Positions 50,742-62,962 of a stretch of DNA of 64,000 bases are shown one piece after another. The notes under the pieces were generated by a model. It made no database searches, was not told the DNA's origin, and saw only the letters and a program-made list of their open reading frames with translations. Position 1 is the stretch's first letter; each line of letters begins with the position of its first letter. The DNA lies in the NCBI GenBank assembly GCA_030407315.1, contig JALQPE010002441.1, positions 42,772-106,771 of the forward strand. The letters are read 5' to 3'. A program made the position numbers and the translations under genes. Source of the DNA: Asparagopsis taxiformis (Eukaryota > Rhodophyta > Florideophyceae > Bonnemaisoniales > Bonnemaisoniaceae).

Positions 50742-53700
50742 ATGGCTCCCCGCGCGCCGATTCAATTCGAATCCTCAGAGGAGGAGAAAGAAGATATGGG
50801 TTCGCCCAACCGTCCGACTACGCGCTCGAGCGTGCGTCGTCCCACGACCCGTCATCAAGCTTCGTCATCCCGTACCGGGGTCGCGCCAGCGTCGACCAAA
50901 TCGTCTTCCGCGCCGGCTACAAGTGCGCCTCCGGAGCCCGCTACTCAACCGTCCACTCGGACTCGTTCGACTTCCTCGAAAGCGCCAGTCACTCAGGCTT
51001 CGCCGGTTGACAAGGACACTGCGACTCCCGCTCGCTCCGATAAGACAGCCACCCCAACCGGGAGAAGTTCGCAAGGGCGCAGCCTCGGCCCAGCCGACTC
51101 GCCTGCTTCCCAGAAGCCTGCCGCTCCGGTGGCAGCTGCCAAACAGTCATCGGCTACGCCGTCGTCACACGCAACTGAGCCCGCTAAGATTACCGGTTCG
51201 CCCCCACAAGGGGCCATGCCGGCGGATGCCGGCGACGTTGTCGAAGTTATCGCCGAAGGAGGCGCGACGCCGAAGCCCACGAGGCAATCGTCTGTTAAGC
51301 CTCAGCCGAGTTCCCGGTCCACTATGGCCCGGCCCTCCGCCTCAGCGGTTCGTACCTCCTCGGGTCGTAGCGCTTCGGCGAACCCTTATGAGGAATATGG
51401 TCGCCGCAACCAGCAGATCCTGGCAGACGCACGTAAGCGTAGGGATGAAGAGTTACGCAGAGAGGCCGCTCGGGCGGAAGCCGAGAAGGCAAGTACTCGG
51501 GTCGTTGGGTCGGCTGCGGACCCTTACACCTCTGCCGGCGGAGCTACCTAGAGTGGGTCCGGTGCAGTTCCCGTTACTGCTTCTTTAAGCGAGAGGCCAT
51601 CGGGCACAACCTTGGTCGATCCGTACGCTGCTGCGCCTGCCTCAGCACCGGCTGCCACGTCCTACGACACTCCCGTTAGGGTTCCGAAACCCACTGCCAA
51701 CTGGCGTTTCCCTGGGGAGTTCTACCCTGCCAACGCTGATGAGCTGATGGTATTCGATTCTAGGGTCTTGCTTTTCAGGCGTGAGTTGGTGGCTCCTTGG
51801 GAACATTATCCGTTTGCGCGGCTCCCTCGTAGGGAATTTACCGACCGTCCGAGAAGCGAATTGCGTCGCGACATGTTTCTCATGAGTTCCCTCCGAGGGC
51901 AGAGTCACCAGGTACAGAACGAGTGCTGGTCGGCGTATGCCCGTCTCCCTTCGAGTCGCCCGATGCGTCACTTCCGCGTCCCTCACACGCTATTCAGCGA
52001 TAGGACCTTCCTGCTCCATCCCGGGGATGCACTTTACGTTGAACGTATGAACCGTCGGTTGTTCCAGTTGGAGTCCTACCAAGGAACGGTGAAGGACATG
52101 CCGATAGTTCGGTCTCGCTGGTTCGCGTACCCCCCTCGTCCCGACACAGGTCATTACGAGCATCATATGCGTGTGCACGCAAGGGCGACTTCCCGTATGT
52201 TGGGGCGCCAGGTGACGGCGAATGATTATCGCGTCTTCGCGCACCGCAATGGAAGCTCCGTTGAGCCGCTTACGCGTTCGATGAATGTTCCTCCAGAGAC
52301 CCTGGACTTGCTGTGGGACGATCCCAGTTGGGAAGGAAAGTCATCTCCACCGATGTGTTTGCCGATTGCCGACCCACCGTCACTGGTGTATTTCCATCAT
52401 TCCGCTCTTCACGAGGCGCCCGCTTGGCAACGCGACAGGTTCCTTTCTTATCTCGAATTGGAGAGGGAAGTCCTGATAGGGATCGAGTTGGCTCGTATCG
52501 CTGAGACGCGGGGCTTCGTGCCGGTGTTGGACACGACACTCATCGAAAAGGTAAGCCGTACTTGGCATGACATCACGTCGGTACCGCAGTCGGCGGTCGT
52601 TCCCCATAGTCGGGAGTTACCGGCATCGGTGGTCCGAAGGTTGTTGGAGGTAGCTCGTGGGAGCGGTGACTATCCGCAGGAGATGGTGAGTACCAACATT
52701 ACTGGGCTCGCGCCGGAAAAGGTGGTTATCTTCACGACTAGTGATTTGCCGGTGAGGGCGTTGCGTATCAATGTGTTGAACCATCGAGAGGGTACGGCAG
52801 CGGAGCTACCTCCTTACCGAAGGGCTGGTGAATTTACCGATGACGGGTATTACGGCCTGGAGCCTGAGACTTACTCCGATGGGCACCCCGAGTCTTACAA
52901 GTACCAGCCGGTTGGCGAAGCGTTCGTACCGCGTCCGTGGTGGAATGCCGAACTTGGCGGCCCGGGGGGTAGGTCTCCCTACGCAGGGCGGAGTTTTGCT
53001 CCTGTCGCTCCCTTACCACCTGGTGGTTCCGCTGACTTGTACGAAAGGCCTGTCCCGATGGACACTACGCCTACCGCGCCAGCCCCTCAGCCCGTGGCTG
53101 CCCCGCCTTCGCAGATGGGACCCGCAGTGGAGGCATTCGTGTCGTCTGACAAGGGCTCGGAGCCATCCATTAATGGTGATGACGGTACTCCGCGTCAGCC
53201 TCCGGCTGTGAACATTCTACGTGGGGAATTGTCCGGTCGCGAGTTGATGTCGGTTCCGCGAGTGCGGCAGTTGGCCGAGGAAATCGGGGATGGCACGATC
53301 GCTTCTATTTTTGTATCTGCCAATGGGCGTTATGTTGTCACCTCCGCGTTGGATACGCTTGCACTGTCGTGTATTACGTTAGCTAATCGCTACAAGCATG
53401 GACGCGAGCAGCGTAACGCCGCCCGAGAACGCCTCCGTGAAGAACGTGGACGTCGCCGCGTGGCGGATAAGGAGATTGAGGCAGCGCGCCATGATGCGGC
53501 GGAGTTGCGGGCCCGGGTCGGGGAATTAGAAGATGAATTAGAGGACGCCCGGCGTCAGCTACAGCAAGCGACTGCTGCCGTGCGCGTTGTTCCCGGAGGG
53601 GGTGGCGAGGAGGCGGTTCAGCCTGGTTACTCGCGTCGGCGTGCTCGTTCTCCTGATGACGGTTCTCCGGAGCGCAACGTGCGTACTCGTCTTCGTTCCC

Positions 53701-54026
53701 CCGTGGGTGCCGCGGGTGCTGATACCCTTTTGCTCGCGCGATTGGATGCCCGGATAGGGTCGCCTGAATCGCCGGACTTATCTCCGCGTTCGGCGTCTGT
53801 TCCCACGGTTGAGGTAGCCGCTCCTGCGTTCGCGCCTTCGCATGGCCCTGTGCCTGCCCACCGTCGGGGTGCTGGTGCTGTTCTGCAGCGTGGTTTGCGT
53901 CGCAACCCGACCTACGCAAGGGTTCCACCCCGCCATCCTCGTCCTTCGACGAACGTGCGTGCTCCCGCCCCTGCGGCACCGTCTGCTTCCCATCGGGCTC
54001 GGCCTTCGAGCCACTATCGTCGCTGA
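50742..54026 (+). pseudogene. Antisense ORF of element A, full length with one in-frame TAG
   Basis: One frame of 1094 codons from ATG 50742 (MAPRAPIQFESSEEEKED) to TGA at 54024-54026, broken only by TAG at 51549-51551 (codon 270). Codons 1-300 are Ser/Thr/Pro/Ala-rich with a short charged helix before the TAG. A globular region follows (about 51680-52830) rich in Arg, Trp, Tyr and Pro. Next come a Pro-rich linker, a small conserved-looking segment (about 53215-53390), a coiled coil (about 53395-53580) and an Arg/Ser/Pro tail. Orientation and position are those of the antisense ORF of B. No known domain is recognised. If the TAG is real, the second part could still be made only by re-initiation or read-through. 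Confidence 0.75.
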
Positions 54027-54263
54027 GGACAGGCAATCGCCTTCGTGCGAAACCTCTAAGGGTAGTTTGAACACGCTTCTGCGTTGCGCCTTTGTTCATC
54101 AGGTAGTCCTGAGGCACCTTTGAGGTACACTAAAGATGCATCATCACGTTGACGTGTTGACTTGTTTTGTTGAAAGCCTTGTTAGCGAATTTTTTTGTTT
54201 TTCCAAATTTCTTAATTTCTCTCCGGTTGGCGGTGTGCAGAGATATAGTGCGCCCTTTTCGGC

Positions 54264-57200
54264 CTAGCCTCCCGAGGCCTCGGTACCCGTCGCATACCCA
54301 CCGGGTGGACTCGTCCCTTTGTTAGGTTGTCGTCCCTGCGGGGTTATGCTACTTCTTCCCACTTCTGGGTGTGCGCGTGCGCGGTCGGCGCGGTGGCTTG
54401 CTACCTTTGTGGCGTTGCATTCGACGGAGTACCGCGATGCCCATTCGGGTGGGACGTTTGTATGTTGCGTCCATGTTGGCTTGCGGGAGCCATACCATTT
54501 CACCAGGAACCATTGTTCACCGTCGTCGTCAGTGACGTAGTCGACCAGGTCGTCTATTGGGTACTCCTCCGCTGAGGGTGCGTGCGTGGCGTCGTCACTT
54601 CCCCTTGGGGTTTCCACCGCCTCGTCAGGGGAAGCAAATTGTTCGCCGTTTGGGCGAGTTGATCGCGGCGATACTTCTTGTTCCCCATTGGGGGTGGTTG
54701 CCTGTGGTTCCACGAGGTCCGGCGTCTGTCCGCGTGCTCCAGATGGTTGTCCTTTTGTCGCATTTGTGCGGGTCGAGCGCTTTCGGGTTGGGTAGATGGC
54801 GTCGGCCCCTGCCGTGGTTTGGCGCGGCGTTCGCTCGTGCTGTGTATGAGCCCGGTTAGGGTTGGGGCGTTGCTGTTGATCTGCATCGGCAGTGTTGTCC
54901 TGGCGTCTTCGTCGCTGACTTCTTCGCAATTGCGTGCGACGCGGCTCGGGTGATACCATGGGTGTGGTTTGTTGATGCCCAAGTGAGCGACTTAGGTCGT
55001 GTGCCTCGCTCCCGATTGTGGGTGCACTACCCGAGGGTGGCGGTTTATTGCGCTCGTCCCGAGAGGGTTGTGGAAAATTTTGGCTTACGCGTATAGCGTC
55101 GGGGGCCCCCTCCTGAAGGGTGGTTTGTCCCAAGCCACTACCTTCTCGTGTCATCCTAATTGTAGGTTGTCGCGAAGGCGGTGTATGCTCCATGGTGGGA
55201 GGTTCCTGCGTAGGACTTGGTGGGGGTGCTCCGCTTTGTGCGCTTTGTTGTCTGCTCGGCGGTTGGTGGTGTTGTGTAGCCGACGCGAGGGCGTCTGTAC
55301 CTGATGGTGTGTCGCGCGCCTTAGCGGGGGGTGATGCAAGGGATGACGTTTGATTGTCTTCCGGACGAGGAGCGAGTGCGACTCTGTCGAGGCTAACCTT
55401 TTCGGTGATACCGTCGCGATCAATGTACACCGTACGCCGTCCGGCACGGATAACCCTGTAGGGACCTTGGGCTATCGGGGTTAGCTTATTCCGTTCGCGG
55501 ACTTCTGGGTTGTCCAGGTACACATAATCATCGGTCGTGATGAGTCGTTTGGACTTCCGGATCGACCGGTCGAAGTTGCGTTTGTATCGCGCCTGTGCGC
55601 TGTGTAGACGTTTACCTGCCAGCTTGATGGTGTCCGTGATACGGCGTAAGAAGTCTTGCTTCGTGAACGCATCCGGCGTTGTTCTTCGTCTCACCGAGTG
55701 GTGTGTCGCGTATGGTGGCGGAGGCCGGCTTAGGATTAGGTCGAAGGGTGTGGTACCCGTTGTGCGATGCACGTGCGTATTGTACGCATACGTTAACGCT
55801 GGTGCGTAGACATCCCAGTCATCCTGGTTATCATTGACGTAATTACGTAGCATGTTCAACATGGTGCGGTTGTACCGTTCGACTTGCCCATTTGTCTGGG
55901 GATGGTATGCCGTCGTGAAGACGTTCTTCGTTCCCAACTGGAGGCAGACGGCCTGGAAGAACTTTGACGCAAATAGCGGACCATTGTCGGATAATAATGT
56001 CCATGGGGGACCGAACTTGAACACCCAGTGTGTACAGAAGGCCACTGCCACATGGTAGGCTGTGATGCTTCGCAAGGGGACCACTTGGGTGAGCTTGGTA
56101 AAGCGGCATGATATCACCAGTAGGTGCACATTGCCTTTCTTGGTACGTGGTAGGGGACCGAGGAGGTCAATCGCGACGTCATCCAGAGGAATGGTAGCTG
56201 GGAACAGCTGAAGGGTGCTCGCATGTTTGCGCAACCGTAGCCGGTTCTTTGCGCACGCTGAACAGCGTTCGACTGTTCCGGTTATGTCCGCAGCCATTGC
56301 AGGCCAGTAGTAGGATAAGCGCATCGTGTCGTACATGCGATTTTGACCAGGGTGTCCTGCTAATAGGCCATGGTGGCACATTGTCAGTAGACGTAGCCGC
56401 AAGGCGTTGGGTACTACAATCTGGAATGATCCGTCCAACTTAGACTTCCTACAGAGGACACCGTCTTCATCCTCGCAGAAGAGCGAGTCAGACTTCTGGG
56501 AGGCAAGGGCCTGTTGGCAGAAATCGTCGGCTTGTTGCTCCTCGAGCCACTCCTTGAGAGTTATTGGGTTAAAGTTTTCCGTATGCGGATGAGTTGTTAG
56601 GACGGGGGAACCTTTGGAGGTAGATTGTTTCTCCACGTCTCTGGCTAGAGAAAGGTCATAGTACCAGACATCGATGTCATCGTCGGGGTGCGTTTCACCC
56701 GGTGGTGCTCGCGTAGCCAACAGAGTTGGTATTTCATCGTCGATGGGGATGGGCGTCTCGCCGGTGGTTTCTACACGCGATAAGGCGTCTGGTAGTTGGT
56801 GAACCCGACCGGGTCGGTAGACGATTTGGTAATCGAATTCCGCAAGTCGGAGGCGCCAACGGCATAGTCTCCCCGAGGGGTCATTGATATTCATAAGCCA
56901 TCGCAGCGCGTTATGGTCCGTTCGAACGACAAACTTCGTTTGCTCCAAGTATGGACGTAAGGTAGTGACAGCCCACAGACGGCTAAGCATTCGCGTTCAG
57001 TGGGGGAGTACCCTCTTTCAGGTTTGGTTAGCGTTCGCGACCAATAGCCGATTGGCTTGAGGTCATTCCCTTCCTCCTGCTGCTGTAGCAGCGCGCATCC
57101 TATTTGGTACGCGGACGCGTCCGTGTCCACGGTGTAGGATTTACCTAGCTTGGGTAGTGCCAGTATCGGTGGCTTGATCATGACCTCCTTGAGGGCAGTG

Positions 57201-57574
57201 AACGCGCATTGTTGCTCCTCGGTGGGAGGTTCTTTCCCGAACTTAGGGATGTTGTCTTTGGTCAGCATTTCGTTTAAGGGGTGGGCAATTGCCGCGTATC
57301 CTTTAATGAATCGGCGGAAGACTCCGCAACTTCCTAGGAAGGAGCGCATCTGCGTGGGAGTTTGGGGAAAGACCGCATTGGCGATTGCCGCGGTGGCGTT
57401 TTGTGCGACGGCTAGTTTGCCGGGCATCACGACATGACCAAGGTAGTCAACCTTCTTTTCGAAGAATTGACACTTTGTCAACTTTAAGGTGACCCCTGCC
57501 TTCCGTAGAAGAGAGAGGACCTGGTCCACATGGTGGAGGTGTTCCGCTTCGTCCCGGGAGAATACGATCACATC
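54264..57574 (-). pseudogene. pol: Element A pol, C-terminal half (right copy)
   Basis: Same domains as 2121-5432. Here RNase H end, integrase (zinc-binding part, AIDLLGPLP, LLSDNGP, NGQVER) and chromodomain form one open frame of 908 codons (56990-54264), because the extra A of the left copy is absent. The missing base in the RNase H LAVVWAV motif (near 56977) remains, so RT and integrase are still out of frame. RT begins again after the B insertion at 57575. Confidence 0.9.
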
Positions 57575-58363
57575 TGTAGGACCAGCCAGGGTGGCGATCG
57601 CTAAGGGAGTTCTAGAATTGCAGCCGTGTCAGGGCGTGGTGAACCGTAACGCGCTGGTTGAACTTGCGTTCGCGCGTCGCTCGGTCGCGCTGGCGAACGG
57701 GTGGTACAACGGCGGAACGCGTAGGGAACGATCGCAACACGGGATTCGCGGGCCGGCGCAAGCCGTGATCTCAGGGTGAGATCACCGAGTAAACTCGAGC
57801 ACAACGCGATCCACACAGGGGTCGTAAATCCCTGGCCTAGTGGCGTGCGACGCAACGCGCGCTATCGCGGTGCGACGCGGTTCGACGATCGGTTTATGCG
57901 CAGCGCGCACGCGAACGTCGGCGATCGTGAGCAACCCGCACGCAACGTTGTAACGCAATCGGTCCTCGCGATTCGCTAAACGCTTAACTCGTAGCTGCGA
58001 AGATGCTGGCTGTTTATTGGTAAGGTGCGAAGCGGAACGACCATTAATAGCTAACTACTAAGGACAGGTTGTCCTTGCGCGGCCGGCCGGCGGCCGCTCG
58101 CTCGCACGCAAAAAAGGGAAATATTTGGGAAAAAGACTTTCGTCATAAAAACCCAAAAAGGGAAAATAAAGGGAATTTCGCAAAAGGCGCTACACGTGGC
58201 GCCAAGCTCGCAATCGTACGCGTTCGCGCAAGCGCGCCGTGACACGTAATTGTATCGCCACGCGTACGCTCGCTTACTAACTAACTAAACGCGGATGCAC
58301 GCGGACTCAACGCGACGCATCGCTCCGACCCGCGCGCGCACTTGCAACATAAATTGCATCACA
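57575..58363 (-). repeat. 3' LTR of element B (right copy)
   Basis: 789 bp. It differs from 5433-6222 by one A fewer in an A-run near 58150; otherwise no difference was noticed. Confidence 0.94.
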
Positions 58364-58536
58364 CTCCCCCCGACTAACATCACAGCGCGTCCTCGCGCGT
58401 CATCTCTTTCCTCACGTGCTCTTCCGTTTCCTTCGTTCTACTCTTTTCGTCTGCAACCTCTTCTCTTTTGTTCCATCTCCTTCTTCCTTCTCTCTTGCCA
58501 CCCGCGTTCGCCGTCATCCTTACCGATTCGCACGCT

Positions 58537-61177
58537 ATGGCGCACGATGGTGATACCCTTCCGAGCTGGCTGCGGGCCAGCATTCCTTCCGGCGAAGGCG
58601 CTGCGACGCCGCTACGCACTCCGTCTGCCGCTTCGCGCTTCGCTTCGCTTCGCCTGCGCCTGCGCCTGCGCCTGCGCCTGCGAGCCCCGAGAGCCCGTTC
58701 TATCTTTCCATGGCTCAAGCGTCATCCGCGAGCGCTCCGGTTGGTGCGACGGCGAGTGCGCATAATACGGACGGCGCTGACGCATCGCCCGGTATCGACG
58801 CGACAGTGGACGTGACTGCTGCTCCCGCATCCGCGTCTGGGAGTCGCACGAACGTCGGCGTGCCTTTGCGGTCCATTCCTGCTCCTTCGTCTGTTTCTCT
58901 TCCTTCTGCTGCGCAACACGTACCCGCCGTCGTCCCGCGTGCGCGCTACGAAGACCCTTCTGCCTTCCGTTTCCTTCCGCGCGCGATGCCGACTTGGACT
59001 GAGCTAGGCCGTGTTCAATACTTCCCGCGGCGTTTCCAGTGGATGCGTATCGCCGACGTCAACCGCTACGCGGTGTTGCCCGGTCATAAAAACGCGCAGG
59101 CCGTGTGGGACGCGCGGCGTGAAGCGGCCCTGTGCGATTTAGCCGTACCCACTAATCTTCCATGCGATGCCTATTTCCTCGAGGACGCAGCGGACGAGTG
59201 GCTTGTGCGTCATCTGGCGCGGCTCCGAACGATGCGTCGCGACGAATTTGCGCATCTTGATCCGTGGGCGGCGGCGCCTAGCGCCGGCTTCTTGTTGGAC
59301 GGTGGTGTCCCCTGGAACGACATCGAACAAGAAGGAGAAGTCAGTGTACCGTGGTTCTTTGACGCGGGGATGCGTGCCGAAGCGCGCCGCGAGTTACGCA
59401 TGCGCCGCTCCGCCGGTTACTTCGTCACGTATCGCGACGCGGAGTTTCGCGAGTTCCCCGAGGATCGCGTTGGCGCTTTCTTTCCGCGCTACGATCCGCG
59501 CGACTGGCCGGAGGCGCCAGAATCTCTTTCCGTTCCTTTGCCTTGTGTCTTCCACTATGCGCCGTCCGTTCTTCTTGGCCTTGACGTCCCTGTGGAGACG
59601 CGTTCTTATTTCTGGGCCGTTGCCCTTAGCGAGTGGGTCGTCATGGTGGCTTGCGCGTGGCTCCATGTCGCGTTCGTCGAGCGCCGCATCGTTCGCTTGA
59701 GCGACAGACTCGTGGCTGGCATCGAGAGCGTCGGCGCTGCGGCAGTCGTTCGTGGCGGCACGTATTCGGTTGCGCATTTGGAGAGTCTTTTGACGGAGCA
59801 TCGCGCATGTCCTTGGGACGAGACGCCTGTCTTCGACGTCGCCCCGGGTGTGGACTTTAACGAGGGTGGCCAGTGGTTGCCTTGGAGCGCGGAACGCGGC
59901 GTGATAGACTGGGCGCACGGCGCGCTCGGGGTTCATCGTCATACCGAAATTCCGCACTTGTTGTTGAAGTCGCCGCGTAACCCGTCGCGCAGCGCATTCG
60001 CGCACTTGGAAGCGGGTGACGTTGTGACCGTGGATGCCGTCTTGTCGGCCTTATCTTCCAACGAGTTGCATGTGATGCGCGCAACTAATTCGCGCGAGTA
60101 CGCGCAATACCTCGGCATGGCTGCGTTATTGGCCGTCGAGCGCCGGCGTTTCCGCGACGGGCGCTATTCGTTATTCTCTGAGTCGCCTCGGCCTCCTGTT
60201 GACATTACTCAGTTGGACGCAGCGCTACGGGCAGAGTACGTCAAGGTTTATAACGAACTGCAGGAGTTGAAGAAGTCCATTCCAAGCCAAGACAACGCTA
60301 ACGCTCCGGGTGGTGCGAGCGCGAGCGCGGCGGTTGGTAGCGTCGCGGCGTCGAGCGCGGTCGCGGTTATTGACCCGGCGGAGGCGCCGGCGGCGGTGGA
60401 CGGCGAAGAAGTCGTTGCCTTAGCGGATTCAACGGGTGCGGCCAACTTGCAGGCACAAATCTCGTCTGCTGAACAAAACCGCGACGAGGCGCTTTCGCGT
60501 GTGACGTCGGTCGCCCAAGCTCGAGACGAAGCCCTGGGACGCCTTGACGTGGCTATCAAGGCCCGCGACGAGGCGATTAAGGCTCGCGACGATGCGAACG
60601 AGGCGCGCGACGAGGCCGTGTCATTCTTACGCGAGACTCGCGAGGCGCTGGCTGCGTCCGAGGCGCGCGAGGCCGCGCTGAAGCGTAAGGTCGACGAAGA
60701 CGCCGTGCGCATCGAGCGCATGCATAAGGATATCGGCGTAATGCAAGGTCGTGCGGCGGAACAGGAGAAGGAGGTTGAAGGTGGTCGCGAAGCGTTGGCG
60801 GCCCTTCAGTCTCGTTACGATTCCGCCGGTTCAGCGCAGGAGGCCGCGCAGCGTGCGTTGGCCGAAGTCGAAACTAATTTGGAGGCGGAGAGGGGTCGGT
60901 TGGCTGCTCGAATCGCCGCTGTACGTGACGGGTATCGCGCTCGGGAGAGGGGGAGACTGTCCGTCGGGTTCAGGAAACTATCGAACGCGCTCACCGTATG
61001 GGCTCGGCGTTAAATGACGTCGTCAATTTCATGCAGCGTTCTCCTGCGGGTTCTGTTGATGAAAGGGAGTCGACTGGCGCGACGCAGTCAGAGAGCGGGT
61101 TGCGCGCAGATGCGACGCGTGGCGCGACGGGAAGCGTTGTTTTTTTTGTTCGGGTCGTGGCGGGGCGCGTCCCATGA
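58537..61177 (+). pseudogene. Antisense ORF of element B (right copy), frameshifted
   Basis: Homologous to 6396-9020. A net gain of 8 bases in a CGCCTG/CTTCG repeat (about 58635-58680) breaks the N-terminal low-complexity part. The frame is open again from the in-frame ATG at 58710 through the globular region and coiled coil. A gain of two G near 60948 then replaces the last 60 residues with an unrelated end at 61011-61013. The globular core and most of the coil are unchanged. Confidence 0.85.
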
Positions 61178-62962
61178 CGCGTTCGCGTGCAGCGGCGAGT
61201 TCCGCGGGTCGCGCGAGGCGTACGGGTATCCCTCCACTCCGGATTGGCGTACACGACGGGCGCGTCGTTCGGGTGTTAAATTCCGAGCGGCGACGCGGTC
61301 ACCAGGCAGATACGGCTTCAAGCCGTGCTCGTTCGCGCGGTGCGGCAGCCAGTTCGTCGAGCCGCGCTTCGCGTCGAGACGACGACACGCGCGCGCCTCC
61401 GTCTTAGCTATCACTTCGTTCCTCCTCCTCGCATTGCATCCTCTTTTGAAATAAAACTCTCCTTATTTGTATCTCCACCTAGCGCTTCGTAATGCGGGGT
61501 TCCTCCCGTCCGACACGCTTGCGGCCGTGAAACGCCAGGGTTCCTGCAGCTTTTGAGTGAGCGACAGCGCAACGCGGGTTCCGTCAAATGCATGCATGAG
61601 CCGGTGTTTCCGCGAAGGGGCGCGCGTGTCGTTGCTTGAAACCGTATTTGCCCGCTGCCCACGTCGGCGTTCGGAGGCACGCGGCCGGCGGCGTCCAGTC
61701 GTGCGCGCGGGGGGAAGGGAGGGGTAGAATGCATACGTTGCGAAGCGAGAAAGGTTTGAGTGTGGGGGGTAGAAGAAGGGAGTCGGGACGGGTAGCGCGT
61801 CGGTACGAGTTCGTCGTAGCGGTTTCGTTTCGTCGGTTCGTCACGCGCAATTCTCGACGTCGCTGGTTAATTTTCGCATCGCTTCTTTCGCTTCGCTTCG
61901 CGTATTTCGTTCGCCGCCTTACGCATTCGTCGTTCGGTCGTTCGCGTCGCCGGTTCGTTCGCTTTTTCGCATCCGTCGTTCGCGTCGCCTACTACCGGCG
62001 TTCGCCGTTTGCTACCGTGTCTATTGTCCCGTGACTAGAGCGGACGGCCGAATGGTACCTAGGGGGCTCGGGTGGGGTCACATTCTTCCCTTCTTGGAGC
62101 GAGCCTCATTCTCCACGCTTGGGTTGAGGGGGAACCATGCACGTGGGCACCACTATATTCTCGGTAGGGGGCTGCGTGCGTCCAGGGGTCTGCGTCCTTC
62201 CACCAGCTTCGAGCGCCTCGCTGGAGTTCGCGTATGTTGTCGTCCAATCAGGTGACGGTAGTAGGGGGCAGTTCGTCACGGTGCGGGGGCCAGCTTGACG
62301 GCGGCGCGATTCGGGTGCCCCTTTCGTCGCATTTTTCCAATGGGACAATTCGAGTGGGACGGTAGAATTGCTAAATAGCCGGGCCAGCCCGCACGCCAGC
62401 GCCAGTGTCGCTCCCCTTTTTTTCGCGCGGAAAACGCATCGCGTGGTCCCGCGCATGTCGCGGCCTCTGGAGTAGGTCGGGTGTAGTCGAGGTCCAACTC
62501 GCAACGAATCCAGAGATACGCGACCGTTCGTATTCGCGGCGGTTCCATCGAGCGTAGTGGCGCAGTGGCCGTGTGGCGGTAGACGGTCGTTAGGCGTTAC
62601 GTGGCGGTAAACGGCGGATAGTCGCGTGGCGAACGAAAGGCGACCGAACCGCAAGCGGCGAATATTGCGTGGCGCCTGTTTAGCGAGATTGACGCAACGT
62701 CCGTCATGGGCTTTTCGCGCTTATCGCACTTCTTAACAGGCAACGTCTCGAGCGTCAGCGAGGGGGCTCAATATCTTCGCGGTGGTGGCGTCCCGCGCGA
62801 CGCGTGTCGATGCCGGACCGACCAGCGTCTGTGAGGGCCCCTTCGTGTGTTGCCAAGCGTCGAGATTCAGGCAGTTTAGTCCGGGGCGGCGCGCCTTCGC
62901 GCGGGTAGTCGGTCGGCGCGGGTAGCAGCGCGGCGGGCAAACGTCGAATCGTGTCCAACCTG
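61178..62962. other. Internal region of element B, right copy
   Basis: Counterpart of 9021-10800 with many small differences in CG-rich short repeats, for example a rearranged stretch at 61878-61945. No gene is supported apart from the Arg/Ser-rich tail ORF at 61174-61407. Confidence 0.4.
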
